Shown here piece by piece: positions 10,393-18,747 of a stretch of 64,000 nt of DNA (the first letter of the stretch is position 1; each line of letters opens with the position of its first letter). The notes beneath the pieces are model-generated. The model did not search any database. It had not been told where the DNA came from and worked only from the letters and a program-made list of their open reading frames with translations. Source of the DNA: Bacteroidales bacterium UBA5833. GTDB taxonomy: Bacteria > Bacteroidota > Bacteroidia > Bacteroidales > Lentimicrobiaceae. The stretch covers positions 56,563 through 120,562 of the forward strand of contig DJGZ01000068.1 in assembly GCA_002433025.1 (NCBI GenBank), given 5' to 3'. The translations under genes and the position numbers were made by a program.

Positions 10393-10809
10393 TTATTTGT
10401 TTTTAAGCAGATCACGGATTTCAGAGAGCAGTTCCTGGTCTTTGGTGGGTGCCGGCGGTGCGGCGGGTGCCGCTTCTTCTTTCTTCTTCAGCGAATTCAT
10501 TGCTTTGATGGCCATGAAAATAGCAAACGCAATGATCAGGAAATCCACAACATTCTGGATAAACATACCATAGTTCAGCGTAACGGCCGGTGTCACTACT
10601 TCGGTACCTTCCATCACAGCCGCTTTCATTTCAAACATCATATCCTTGAAATCAATGCCACCAAGCAACAGGCCCAGCGGAGGCATCAGGACGTCAGAAA
10701 CAAATGAAGAAATGATCTTGCCAAAAGCGCCGCCGATGATGATACCAACAGCCATGTCAACTACATTGCCACGCATGGCAAATGATTTGAATTCGTCTAA
10801 AAGTTTCAT
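10393..10809 (-). CDS. mscL: Large-conductance mechanosensitive channel MscL
   Basis: The 138 residues match MscL throughout: MKLLDEFKSFAMRGNVVDMAVGI at the start, the first pore helix VGIIIGGAFGKIISSFVSDVLMPP, a periplasmic loop, and a second helix FLIIAFAIFMAIKAMN. A cytoplasmic tail ends DQELLSEIRDLLKNK, the bundle-forming helix. It is the emergency valve under strong hypo-osmotic shock. It lies 42 bp after the DUF3078 gene and is closed by a strong terminator. Confidence 0.97.
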   Translation of the reverse strand: MKLLDEFKSFAMRGNVVDMAVGIIIGGAFGKIISSFVSDVLMPPLGLLLGGIDFKDMMFEMKAAVMEGTEVVTPAVTLNYGMFIQNVVDFLIIAFAIFMAIKAMNSLKKKEEAAPAAPPAPTKDQELLSEIRDLLKNK

Positions 10810-10851
10810 CTTGTGTGTGTTAAGGGTTAATAGATGGTTTTATTGGATTTG

Positions 10852-11757
10852 TTATGGTTTTACGTTGGCATGAATTCCGGATACGGTGTAGGTAAGTCCG
10901 ACGCCAAATGTCTGCTTAAACTGAGTGCGGGGGGCTTTGTTACCGTCTTTGTCTGCAATCAGGATGTCATGATCATAAATGGTTTGCAGTCCGACAAAGG
11001 TGGAAAGGAATTTATTCACCTTCAGCATGAGCATTGCTTCCCAGTTTATGTCGATGTTCTGGGGTTTGTTAAGGTAATTGGAGAATAACTCCAGTTTGCT
11101 TTTAAGGTTTACATTGGCAACCAGGTCCTTTTCAAATACCGCTTTGAAAGCGGCACCGAATTCAGGTCTGACATGCTTGCCCGGATCAACTCCGTAAGCG
11201 CCAGCATCTGACAAGGTCTGGTCGGTAACAAAAGTAAGCCTCCCGGTAAGCGGTAAAAATGATACCGAAAGGTAAGGATAAGGTTTCCAGTCCATACCAA
11301 AACCGAGCATCAGGTAACCGGGGGCCATAAAGTTGGAGATCATCACAGAGTCGTTCGGATAATTGTAGCCTTCGGTGAACTGGGATTTGAAGCTCAGGTT
11401 AGCGCTCAGGAAGAGGTTCTTATGAATTACGTTGTGCCCGTACTTTGACACGAAATCAATCTTGTCGTCGCTTTTCCTGATTTTTGCATCTCCCAGTTTA
11501 ACAAGACCGTAGGCCAGGTCGAGGGAGTTGTCCCAGGTAGACTTGCCCTGCTTCAGGTTGGCAAAAAGATTCAGGAATGAATTACCGCCGAGGCTGTTTT
11601 CACCGCCGGCAGCCCAGTTGGTGAGCGATACCTGGTTAAAGGCAAAGGATGCCTTCATTCCCCGTGTCCAGGTGCCGGTAGTGTCGGCCTTCTGAGAGAA
11701 AGAGTCCGGAGAAAATATAAAAATCAATGGCAGCAATAAGAACAATGTTTTTCGCAT
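10852..11757 (-). CDS. DUF3078 family outer-membrane protein
   Basis: The 301-residue protein has a signal peptide (MRKTLFLLLPLIFIFSPDSFSQ). The motif FNQVSLTNWAAGGENSLGGN and the following NSLDLAYGLVKLGD...KSDDKIDFVSKYG are the hallmark of DUF3078, a Bacteroidota family of predicted outer-membrane beta-barrels of unknown function. The length is typical. It lies 28 bp downstream of the double TonB_C gene and 42 bp upstream of mscL, all minus strand, so cotranscription is possible. Confidence 0.87.
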   Translation of the reverse strand: MRKTLFLLLPLIFIFSPDSFSQKADTTGTWTRGMKASFAFNQVSLTNWAAGGENSLGGNSFLNLFANLKQGKSTWDNSLDLAYGLVKLGDAKIRKSDDKIDFVSKYGHNVIHKNLFLSANLSFKSQFTEGYNYPNDSVMISNFMAPGYLMLGFGMDWKPYPYLSVSFLPLTGRLTFVTDQTLSDAGAYGVDPGKHVRPEFGAAFKAVFEKDLVANVNLKSKLELFSNYLNKPQNIDINWEAMLMLKVNKFLSTFVGLQTIYDHDILIADKDGNKAPRTQFKQTFGVGLTYTVSGIHANVKP

Positions 11758-11785
11758 GTTTGTGGTTTTTAGTTATTAATGGTTT

Positions 11786-12589
11786 TTATCCTCCATAGCT
11801 TGATCTGATATTAGGTATTGCATTTCCGTTGCTACCCGGTTCCAGGCTGAAGTTGATAGAAATGCTCATTCTTGTCCTCACTGCCATATGGTTAACAGTT
11901 CCCGGCATCCATTTAATCAGCCTGACAATTCTGATGGCTTCCTCATTGCAACCGGCTCCCAGTGAATTCAGTATCTGAATATTTGATGGCCTGCCGTGAG
12001 GTTCAACAATAAACCCAAGCTTAACAACCCCGCTGAGGTTTTGTTTGATGGCAGCATCGGGGTATCTGAGGTTGGCGGCGATGAAAGCGGCCAGGTTTAT
12101 CTTGTCGTTGGAAAAAATAGGGCGGGGGGCAGTTTCAAGGTTGCGGTAGTAATAAACTGTTCCGGAGGTGTCGGTGGGCTCAAAGGGGTAAAAATGTCCG
12201 GAATACCCGCGGCTTTTGCACAGTCTCTTGTATTTCTTAATGTTGAACTCAATCTCAAACATGCCTGAATCTGCAACGGGGATACCCATTTTTGTTGCGG
12301 GAAGCCATTCAATCATCCTGAATATTCTCATTGCTTCACGGTCGCAGGCGGGGCTGAGTTTGTGATGATATCTGATAAGTTCGATTTGTCCTTTTTCTGA
12401 GGCTTTGAATGCGATTATTACCCTACCCTCAGTGCCTGAGGCCAGACATGTTTCAGGATAAACCAGTTCCTGATCAATAAAGTGCCGCAACTGCCCTTTG
12501 CCACCAGCCGGTTGGATATGTATATATTCCTGAGATTCAGCGACAAAGAATGAGAAAAAACAGAGCGCTAATAACCAGGTCCACTTCAT
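11786..12589 (-). CDS. Secreted protein with two TonB C-terminal-like domains
   Basis: The 267 residues begin with a signal peptide (MKWTWLLALCFFSFFVAESQ). Two copies of a TonB_C-like unit follow, at about 25-115 (GRVIIAFKASEKGQIELIRY, then MRIFRMIEWLPA) and 165-255 (GVVKLGFIVEPHGRPSNIQI, then IRIVRLIKWMPG). TonB_C domains normally pull on outer-membrane receptors while anchored in the inner membrane by an N-terminal helix with a proline-rich linker. Here there is a cleavable-looking signal and no proline-rich region, so it is more likely a free periplasmic TonB_C protein than a true energy transducer. It precedes the DUF3078 gene. Confidence 0.8.
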   Translation of the reverse strand: MKWTWLLALCFFSFFVAESQEYIHIQPAGGKGQLRHFIDQELVYPETCLASGTEGRVIIAFKASEKGQIELIRYHHKLSPACDREAMRIFRMIEWLPATKMGIPVADSGMFEIEFNIKKYKRLCKSRGYSGHFYPFEPTDTSGTVYYYRNLETAPRPIFSNDKINLAAFIAANLRYPDAAIKQNLSGVVKLGFIVEPHGRPSNIQILNSLGAGCNEEAIRIVRLIKWMPGTVNHMAVRTRMSISINFSLEPGSNGNAIPNIRSSYGG

Positions 12590-12675
12590 CAGGATAAGGG
12601 ATTTTTTGTAAATATAAGGATATTTTCGCTTTTGTCAATAGAGGGAATCCGCTTGAATGGGGTGAATGTATCTGA

Positions 12676-13359
12676 TCAGTTCATGTTCTGAAGAATGTCG
12701 GCAGGTATTTTGCTTTCAGCATCAATAAGCTCCGGCAGTTTTACGAATTCATCCTTTTGGAGGGTGAAATCAATTTTGCCATCCCGAATAAAGCTGATGG
12801 TATGGCAAACTGAAGTTAATGATTCCGGTATATGTGAGCTCAGCAATATGGTTTTTCCTTTGGCAGCAAGTGCAGGAATGATCTGTTGAACCATTCTTAC
12901 TGCTTCAAAATCAAGTCCGTTGAAGGGTTCATCCAGAATCAGCAGCAAGCGGCCCGTAGCAATGAGTCCCAACAGGGCGAGTCTTTTCTGCATACCGGTT
13001 GAGTAATTGTCAACCACCTCTGACAGGGGGAGGTGAAAGAGACCATTCCAGGTGGCTATGTCAAAGCCGGGATTTTTAAGCCTGAAGATTTCAAGATATT
13101 CCTTGCCGCTGATCATAGGGTAGAAAAATGGAGTAGTCTCCATCATAGCGCATTTATCGGGTTTCAGGGGTTGATCGTTGAAAATCACGGAACCGGATTG
13201 CGGCACAAGCATCCCCGATAAAAGATTAAAAAGGGTAGTTTTACCTGACCCGTTCATGCCAACAAGACCATGCACTTTCCCGGGGTCCGGCGTCCAGTTT
13301 AAATGATCTATAACCAGCGCTTTTCCATAACTGAAGCAGAGGTCTTCCAGTTTAAGCAT
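12676..13359 (-). CDS. ABC transporter ATP-binding protein
   Basis: The 227-residue nucleotide-binding subunit has Walker A GMNGSGKT at 34-41, a degenerate signature YSTGMQKRL, and Walker B LLLILDEPFNGLD followed by the H-loop LLSSH. The DEPFNGLD form and the short length are typical of exporter or ABC-2 type ATPases. It overlaps the preceding permease gene by 8 bp, so the two proteins should form one transporter. The pair directly follows batE on the same strand. The substrate is unknown. Confidence 0.9.
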   Translation of the reverse strand: MLKLEDLCFSYGKALVIDHLNWTPDPGKVHGLVGMNGSGKTTLFNLLSGMLVPQSGSVIFNDQPLKPDKCAMMETTPFFYPMISGKEYLEIFRLKNPGFDIATWNGLFHLPLSEVVDNYSTGMQKRLALLGLIATGRLLLILDEPFNGLDFEAVRMVQQIIPALAAKGKTILLSSHIPESLTSVCHTISFIRDGKIDFTLQKDEFVKLPELIDAESKIPADILQNMN

Positions 13360-14293
13360 ACAATACTGTTTTTAACTGTAAACCGGCCCTGCGCAGATAA
13401 ATAGCCAGCATAATCAGCGGAAGGGGGAGAAGTACAGGGATGGCAAATGCAATGTTTAAAATAACAATAATGGACATCTGATATTGGGTGTGCTGCCCCT
13501 GCCGGTAACCTGAATATTTAATGGCAACTGCAAATGCCTGAACCAGAAGGCTGTTGAGCGTGACCATGAGCAACGCAATATTACCTTCAGGATGAAGAAT
13601 CATACTGCTTATTATAGCGGGTGCTGAAATGGCCAGAAAAAGCAATAACTGGAGATTAACTTTTCTGATCAGAAACTGCCGGCTGTTTAATCCCAGTGCC
13701 CTGACCATTGACACGCTTTCATGATTCATCTGGAAGCCAGCGGCCAGCAGTGAAAACAGCAGAATGCACCCCGGGAAAATGAAATCCTGACGGTAGAAAA
13801 TTAGTAGCATCAGCCATGAAAGTAATAGTATAAGCCATGAATTCTTCAGCCCGGCGCGCCACTCCCATGCATCTGCAGGAATTAAGGGAAAGGAAAGATG
13901 AATTTTTCTTTTTCTGAATTTAACCGGTTTGTTGAACAGTGAAAACAGACACAAACCAGCGGCAAGAATAAGAAATGCATTGAAATCCCTTAGCAAGAGA
14001 TACAACAATATAAAAGGCCCGGCCATCAGGCTGTAGATTGTGATAAAGAAGACCGGTTTGTTTAATGAAAGGCTCATCAGGAAATTATGGTCCTTCCGTG
14101 TAAGGTGTGACTGCACAATCAACGACAGGATCAGTGCAGCCTGCAACGGAAGCATTCCCGGCCTCAGCGTTGATGTAAAACCGAAAATGATCAGCACCAG
14201 CAGGAAAACGGCCCTGAAAAGTCCGAGCGCAGTAACAATACGCCATGTTCTGCGAAGGTGGATAACCGTAATGAAGCCTGCTGCCTGCAGCAT
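13352..14293 (-). CDS. ABC transporter permease-like membrane protein
   Basis: The 313 residues contain about eight hydrophobic helices, such as AVFLLVLIIFGFTSTL, FFITIYSLMAGPFILLYLLL, LLFLAISAPAIISSMIL and IVILNIAFAIPVLLPLPLIML. There is no ATPase motif and no signal peptide. The stop overlaps the start of the ATP-binding gene, which makes it the membrane partner. It begins 9 bp after batE, so the exporter may be transcribed from the bat operon. No close named family was recognised. Confidence 0.78.
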   Translation of the reverse strand: MLQAAGFITVIHLRRTWRIVTALGLFRAVFLLVLIIFGFTSTLRPGMLPLQAALILSLIVQSHLTRKDHNFLMSLSLNKPVFFITIYSLMAGPFILLYLLLRDFNAFLILAAGLCLFSLFNKPVKFRKRKIHLSFPLIPADAWEWRAGLKNSWLILLLSWLMLLIFYRQDFIFPGCILLFSLLAAGFQMNHESVSMVRALGLNSRQFLIRKVNLQLLLFLAISAPAIISSMILHPEGNIALLMVTLNSLLVQAFAVAIKYSGYRQGQHTQYQMSIIVILNIAFAIPVLLPLPLIMLAIYLRRAGLQLKTVLYA

Positions 14294-14302
14294 GTTCCGG
14301 GA

Positions 14303-15079
14303 TTATATGGGTTTAATCTGCCCTGCCTTAATCCAGCCTTTACTTCCGTTGGCAATTCTTATCTCCTGCCATTCACCGATTCTGTCAATTACCGTTACCT
14401 TAAGCCCTTCGTGAATGACAAAGAGATCGATACTGCTTTCGTCGGGCGAACTTTTTACCGGAAGGGTAGGAGTGAAAATGATGGCAGTTTTCTGATCTTT
14501 GGCGTCCCTGTATGTTTGCCAGGCAATTATTCCGGAAATCAGGTTAGTAAGTAGGAGTAATATACCGAATGAAAAAATCAGCTTGCGGGCCCACATCCGG
14601 CTTGAAAGAAGAAAGCCAGCAATAGTAACAAAGATAAGGGTAAAGGTTGTCAGGGCCAGTTTTGCCCATCCGTCAGGCGAGAGCAGAAGTATTAAACCTT
14701 TCCACCAGCGAATATAGAACAATTCGGGCAATACATCTATCTTATCAACAATTTTGTTGTTCGCCACCCTGAGGTTGTACTGGTAATCTTCGTTTCCCGG
14801 ATCCAATTTCAGCGCTCTTTCATAATTCAGTATGGCTGACGGAATATCGTCAATTTTAAAATAGGCATTTCCAAGGTTGTAATACAAGTCGGGGGCGGCA
14901 ATGCCATTTTCCAGAATTCTTTCATATATGGAGATGGCATTCTCATAAAAACCAGCCATATACGCTTTGTTGGCTTTCTCATAATCCGCCTGCGGATTGG
15001 CTGAAAGCGTCAGGTAACAACCCGCAAATAAAATAACAATGCCTGTCTTGAGTTTCATGTTGTTGAACTTGTGTTGCAT
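14303..15079 (-). CDS. batE: BatE, TPR and SH3-like aerotolerance protein
   Basis: The 258 residues are arranged as a signal peptide, TPR repeats (about 35-105, with PDLYYNLGNAYFKIDDIPSAI and YERALKLDPGNEDYQYNL), two membrane helices (about 130-190), and a C-terminal bacterial SH3-like domain ending EIRIANGSKGWIKAGQIKPI. This is the BatE layout. Bat genes were first linked to oxygen tolerance in Bacteroides fragilis; the exact mechanism is unsettled. It is 4 bp after batD. A second ATG at 15056-15058 would start MKLKTGIVILF and is an equally good signal-peptide start. Confidence 0.88.
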   Translation of the reverse strand: MQHKFNNMKLKTGIVILFAGCYLTLSANPQADYEKANKAYMAGFYENAISIYERILENGIAAPDLYYNLGNAYFKIDDIPSAILNYERALKLDPGNEDYQYNLRVANNKIVDKIDVLPELFYIRWWKGLILLLSPDGWAKLALTTFTLIFVTIAGFLLSSRMWARKLIFSFGILLLLTNLISGIIAWQTYRDAKDQKTAIIFTPTLPVKSSPDESSIDLFVIHEGLKVTVIDRIGEWQEIRIANGSKGWIKAGQIKPI

Positions 15080-15083
15080 GCCT

Positions 15084-16928
15084 TTATTTTAATTGCTGTT
15101 CTGTGTTTGTGATCGCCTCAATGGCCTCCCTGTAAAGTTTGTCCATCGCCTGCGATTTATCTCCGGGTGCGAATCTCGCGAATTCGCAGTTGTTAAGTGC
15201 AGATATAAACTGTGCGATCAGCTCTTCTTTTACGTTTTTGTTTTTCAGCGCCTGGTTTACCGAATCCATCGATAATGTTGATCCGGGAATATTGAATTTA
15301 TCGCTGATGTAACCCCATAATGCATTCGAGACTTCGGCCCAGAAAGCATCCTGATTTTCCTGTTTCAGGAATTGTTCGGCTGCTTTCAACCGCTTTCTGG
15401 CTACCCGTGTAGCCTTCCGGTTGCGCATCAGCGCCAGGTTATTCCTTTTCCTGAGTTCATTCCGCCATATCAGCATAAATGCCGCCAGCAGCACCGGCGG
15501 AATGGCCAGCCACAAGGGAAACAAAGGATGACTGAGAAAATAGCTGTTTGCCGGCCTCAATTTCAAGGGAGTTGTTTTGATAAATCTTACATCTGTACCT
15601 ATATACCTGAAGTCCTCTTTGTTTGTCGTGCCGGAAACTATGTTTGCTTCATTGCCGGTTCCTTTTTCAACCTTAATCCTGAAGTCCGGAGAATTCAGCG
15701 TTTTGTAGGTTCCTGATTCGATATCGAAAAAGGCAAAACGGGAAGATTTTATCGTGAAATCGCCGGGATTACGCGGAATAACCAGGTACTCAAACGTACG
15801 GGAGCCTGATACGCCGGTTTGCGAAGCGGCAATATTATCGGTAATCCTTGGGTCATAAACTTCAAAGTCACTGGGAAAAACCAGATTGGGCTTTTCCACC
15901 AGTTTGATATTGCCTTTACCGGTTATGGTAAATTTCAGTGTCATCGCCTCGTTGGTTTTAAGCTGCTCCCTGTCGATGGAACTACTGATGCTGAAATTAC
16001 CGACAGCCCCGGTAAATTCGCTGGGCCTGTCGGTTGAAGGCAATGGCTTAACGTTTATATTCAGTTGATTGGATCGTAGTGTTTTCTTTACATTCTGGTA
16101 AGTGTTTCCAAGGAAACTGTCATTGAAAAAGCTGTCGAAAAAGGGGTCATTAAATCCTCTGCGGCTTGCTTTTCGCTGAATCTGGGCTACCACATCCATT
16201 TCAAGGGGTTCGATGGTCAGGCTGCCGCTTTTCTGGGCAAACAGCGCTTCCTTTTTAATTTCCGCAACGACGTATTCGCTGCCGTCAACCGTCTCGCGGT
16301 ACTGATTCAGTTTTGTATTGTCCTTGATAAGGTCCTGCGACCAGAAGCCGGCAGTGGATGGTACCCGTGTTATACTGTATTCAGCAACCGGAACGCGGGT
16401 GTAGATTTTGTAGGTAATGATTACCTGTTCTCCCTGGTATGGGTTTGATTTATTCACAGATGCCCTTACAAAAAGGTCCTTTGCGGTGATTTCTCCGCCC
16501 TGGGGCTGCGCCTGTTGCTGCGTTCCGGCCGGTGCAGGTGCGCTGCCCTTTACCACCCTGATGGTTACGGGATTGGACTGATAAGATTTGCCATCCACAT
16601 TGACCGATGCAGGCGGAATGGTGAAGGTTCCTTCGCTGGTAGCCTGTAAGACGTACGTAAATGAATACTCGACCGAACGCGAAACCTGGTTGTTGATGAT
16701 CTGCATGCTGGTGCTGGTCGATTGACTTGGCCCGGCGAGAACCGAAAAGTCTTTGATAGCCGGAGCGCGGAAACCGGATGCCTGCCCGTTAATGGAATAA
16801 ATCAACCGGAACTGGTCGCCGACGGAAACAACTTCTCTGGCAGATGCCCTGAAATCCAGATCCTGTCCGCTGGCAAACGAAACCCAGGTAAACATAACCA
16901 GTAATGCAGAAAATCGTAACTTTTTCAT
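15084..16928 (-). CDS. batD: BatD, large membrane-anchored aerotolerance protein
   Basis: The 614 residues start with a signal peptide (MKKLRFSALLVMFTWVSFASG). Beta-rich periplasmic repeats typical of BatD follow, with VSVGDQFRLIYSINGQ at the start, GEQVIITYKIYTRVPV mid-protein and LKTNEAMTLKFTITGKGNIKLV later. One membrane helix (LFPLWLAIPPVLLAAFMLIW) precedes a cytoplasmic helical tail. I chose the ATG at 16926-16928, not 16979, because the signal peptide starts there. It lies 54 bp after batC and 4 bp before batE. Family role: oxygen or stress tolerance in a complex with BatA and BatB. Confidence 0.9.
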   Translation of the reverse strand: MKKLRFSALLVMFTWVSFASGQDLDFRASAREVVSVGDQFRLIYSINGQASGFRAPAIKDFSVLAGPSQSTSTSMQIINNQVSRSVEYSFTYVLQATSEGTFTIPPASVNVDGKSYQSNPVTIRVVKGSAPAPAGTQQQAQPQGGEITAKDLFVRASVNKSNPYQGEQVIITYKIYTRVPVAEYSITRVPSTAGFWSQDLIKDNTKLNQYRETVDGSEYVVAEIKKEALFAQKSGSLTIEPLEMDVVAQIQRKASRRGFNDPFFDSFFNDSFLGNTYQNVKKTLRSNQLNINVKPLPSTDRPSEFTGAVGNFSISSSIDREQLKTNEAMTLKFTITGKGNIKLVEKPNLVFPSDFEVYDPRITDNIAASQTGVSGSRTFEYLVIPRNPGDFTIKSSRFAFFDIESGTYKTLNSPDFRIKVEKGTGNEANIVSGTTNKEDFRYIGTDVRFIKTTPLKLRPANSYFLSHPLFPLWLAIPPVLLAAFMLIWRNELRKRNNLALMRNRKATRVARKRLKAAEQFLKQENQDAFWAEVSNALWGYISDKFNIPGSTLSMDSVNQALKNKNVKEELIAQFISALNNCEFARFAPGDKSQAMDKLYREAIEAITNTEQQLK

Positions 16929-16982
16929 CGGCCAAATAACTAAGTTCTGATATTGAATTCCATCTTGATTTTCCGGCACAAG

Positions 16983-17672
16983 TTACCAATCTTTTTCAAC
17001 CTGCGACGGCACTGCTTTTACCTTTTGCTTATTGACCTTGTCAATGGTTTTTTGCTCATCATTTTTCAACGCCTGGAGCATACGTTCGGCATCCTGTTTT
17101 GATATCTGTGGCTTTTGCTGCTGTTGCTGCTCCTTTTGATCCTGCTGATCTGACTGATCTTGCTGAGGCTGTTGATTTTTCTCGTCCTTGTTGTCCTTCT
17201 TGTCGTTATTTTGTTGTTGTTGCTGCTGCTGTTGCTGTTGTTGCATCAGTTTCCGCTGGGCATAGGCCAGGTTGTAACGGGTATCTTCATCATCCGGGTT
17301 CAAACGCAGGGCTTGTTTATATGCTTCAACACTTTCGCGGTACTTTTCTGCTTTCAGGTAGGTATTGCCCAGGTTATGAAAGGCACCGGCCCTGGCCGCC
17401 TGATCAGCAGGCTTCAACAATCCGGCCGCATTGATAAAATTGCGTTCGGCTTCTTCATAATTCTCCTGCCTGTAAAGTGAATTGCCTAGATTAAAAGTGC
17501 TTTTGGCAGAAGCAGGCACCATTTCCATTGCTTTGCGGTAATCGATCTCCGCTTCTTTAAATTTGCCTTTATCATACAGTTTATTCCCCTTTCTGATAAA
17601 AGGATTATCCTTCTGCCCGAATGAAAGCGTGCATATTAAAGCTAAAACGGGTATTATGATTAATTTTTTCAT
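16983..17672 (-). CDS. batC: BatC, TPR protein with polyglutamine stretch
   Basis: The 229 residues have a signal peptide (MKKLIIIPVLALICTLSFG) and three to four TPR units (about 25-140) with the motifs STFNLGNSLYRQENYEEAE, AFHNLGNTYLKAEKYRESV and YKQALRLNPDDEDTRYNLAY. The remainder is a very hydrophilic tail with 11 consecutive Gln and several Gln/Asp/Lys-rich blocks, probably disordered. BatC is a periplasmic scaffolding member of the Bat set. It overlaps batB by 4 bp (translational coupling). The Gln run is encoded by a CAA/CAG tract that could vary in length. Confidence 0.9.
   Translation of the reverse strand: MKKLIIIPVLALICTLSFGQKDNPFIRKGNKLYDKGKFKEAEIDYRKAMEMVPASAKSTFNLGNSLYRQENYEEAERNFINAAGLLKPADQAARAGAFHNLGNTYLKAEKYRESVEAYKQALRLNPDDEDTRYNLAYAQRKLMQQQQQQQQQQQNNDKKDNKDEKNQQPQQDQSDQQDQKEQQQQQKPQISKQDAERMLQALKNDEQKTIDKVNKQKVKAVPSQVEKDW
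17211..17243 (-). repeat. CAA/CAG trinucleotide tract coding 11 Gln in batC
   Basis: Eleven in-frame CAA or CAG codons lie just after the TPR region. Length changes of whole codons would keep the frame. Confidence 0.9.
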
Positions 17673-18715
17673 GATCTTATTGGCTGTTCGGGTTTAAAAA
17701 TCCGGAATTTTCCCGCCCAGCGGCTTTTGCGTTCATTAAGCAGGAAATTCAGGGCCATTAGAATAATTGCCAGTGCCACAAAATACTGAAACCTGTCCTC
17801 GTAATCTGAAAAGCTTTTCGTGTCATAAGTATTTTTTTCAAGGTTGCTGATTTCCTCGAATACCTTACGGAGCCCGGCCTGGGTGTTGCTTGCCCTTACG
17901 TAAATGCCTTCGCCGGCCTGCGCAATCTGCTGGAGCATGGTTTCGTCAAGCCGGGTTATGATGGTACTTCCGCTTCTGTCCTTTTTAAACCCTGCCAACT
18001 GATTGTCACGGTACACCGGTATCGGGGCCCCTTCGGAAAGGCCCATGCCGATGGTGTATACTTTTATACCTCTTTGTGCAGCTTCGGCTGCTTTCTCTAC
18101 GGCATCATCTTCGTGGTTTTCCCCGTCGGTGATGATGATTATAGCTTTTCCTGCCTCTTCTGCTTTAAACGATGCCATGGCCATTTCTATTGCCTGTCCG
18201 ATGGCCGTGCCCTGAACGGGAATCATGTCGGGTTTTACAGTGGATAGCATGAGTTTTGCTGCTCCGTAATCGGTGGTAACGGGGAGCTGGGTATATGCCT
18301 TTCCGGCGAAAACGATCAGTCCGATCCGGTCATTTTCCAGTTCATCGATGAGCCTCGAAATGGATTGTTTGGCCCGCTCAATCCGGCTGGGTTGGATGTC
18401 CTGTGCCAACATGCTGTTCGATACATCCAGGGCAATGATGAGGTCAACACCCTTGCGCTGTACCTTTTCGAGTTTTGAGCCAATCTGAGGATTCGCCAGC
18501 GCCAGCAATACTGAGGCGATGGTGAGTGAAAGCAGTAAAAACCTTATGTGTGACCTGCCAGGCGAAACATCCGGTGTCAGCCGTGTTACCAATGGTTTTT
18601 CTCCAAACCTGTTTGCAGCATGTTTCTTCCATCGCAGGTAGAGCAGGTAAGCTACCAATAGCAATGGAAGCAGCATAAGAAGGTTTAAATATTCCGGATG
18701 TTCGAATCTAAACAT
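17669..18715 (-). CDS. batB: BatB, von Willebrand factor A domain protein
   Basis: The 348 residues carry two N-terminal membrane helices, a von Willebrand A domain (about 85-290) with the MIDAS motif DVSNSM and ITDGENHEDD, and a C-terminal membrane helix (FQYFVALAIILMALNFLL). This is the same architecture as BatA, encoded just upstream, so the pair arose by duplication. Both are thought to sit in the inner membrane with the A domain in the periplasm. It is spaced 32 bp after batA and overlaps batC by 4 bp. Confidence 0.92.
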   Translation of the reverse strand: MFRFEHPEYLNLLMLLPLLLVAYLLYLRWKKHAANRFGEKPLVTRLTPDVSPGRSHIRFLLLSLTIASVLLALANPQIGSKLEKVQRKGVDLIIALDVSNSMLAQDIQPSRIERAKQSISRLIDELENDRIGLIVFAGKAYTQLPVTTDYGAAKLMLSTVKPDMIPVQGTAIGQAIEMAMASFKAEEAGKAIIIITDGENHEDDAVEKAAEAAQRGIKVYTIGMGLSEGAPIPVYRDNQLAGFKKDRSGSTIITRLDETMLQQIAQAGEGIYVRASNTQAGLRKVFEEISNLEKNTYDTKSFSDYEDRFQYFVALAIILMALNFLLNERKSRWAGKFRIFKPEQPIRS

Positions 18716-18747
18716 TGTCTCTTCCTGTCTTTGGTTAAAGTTTGCTG

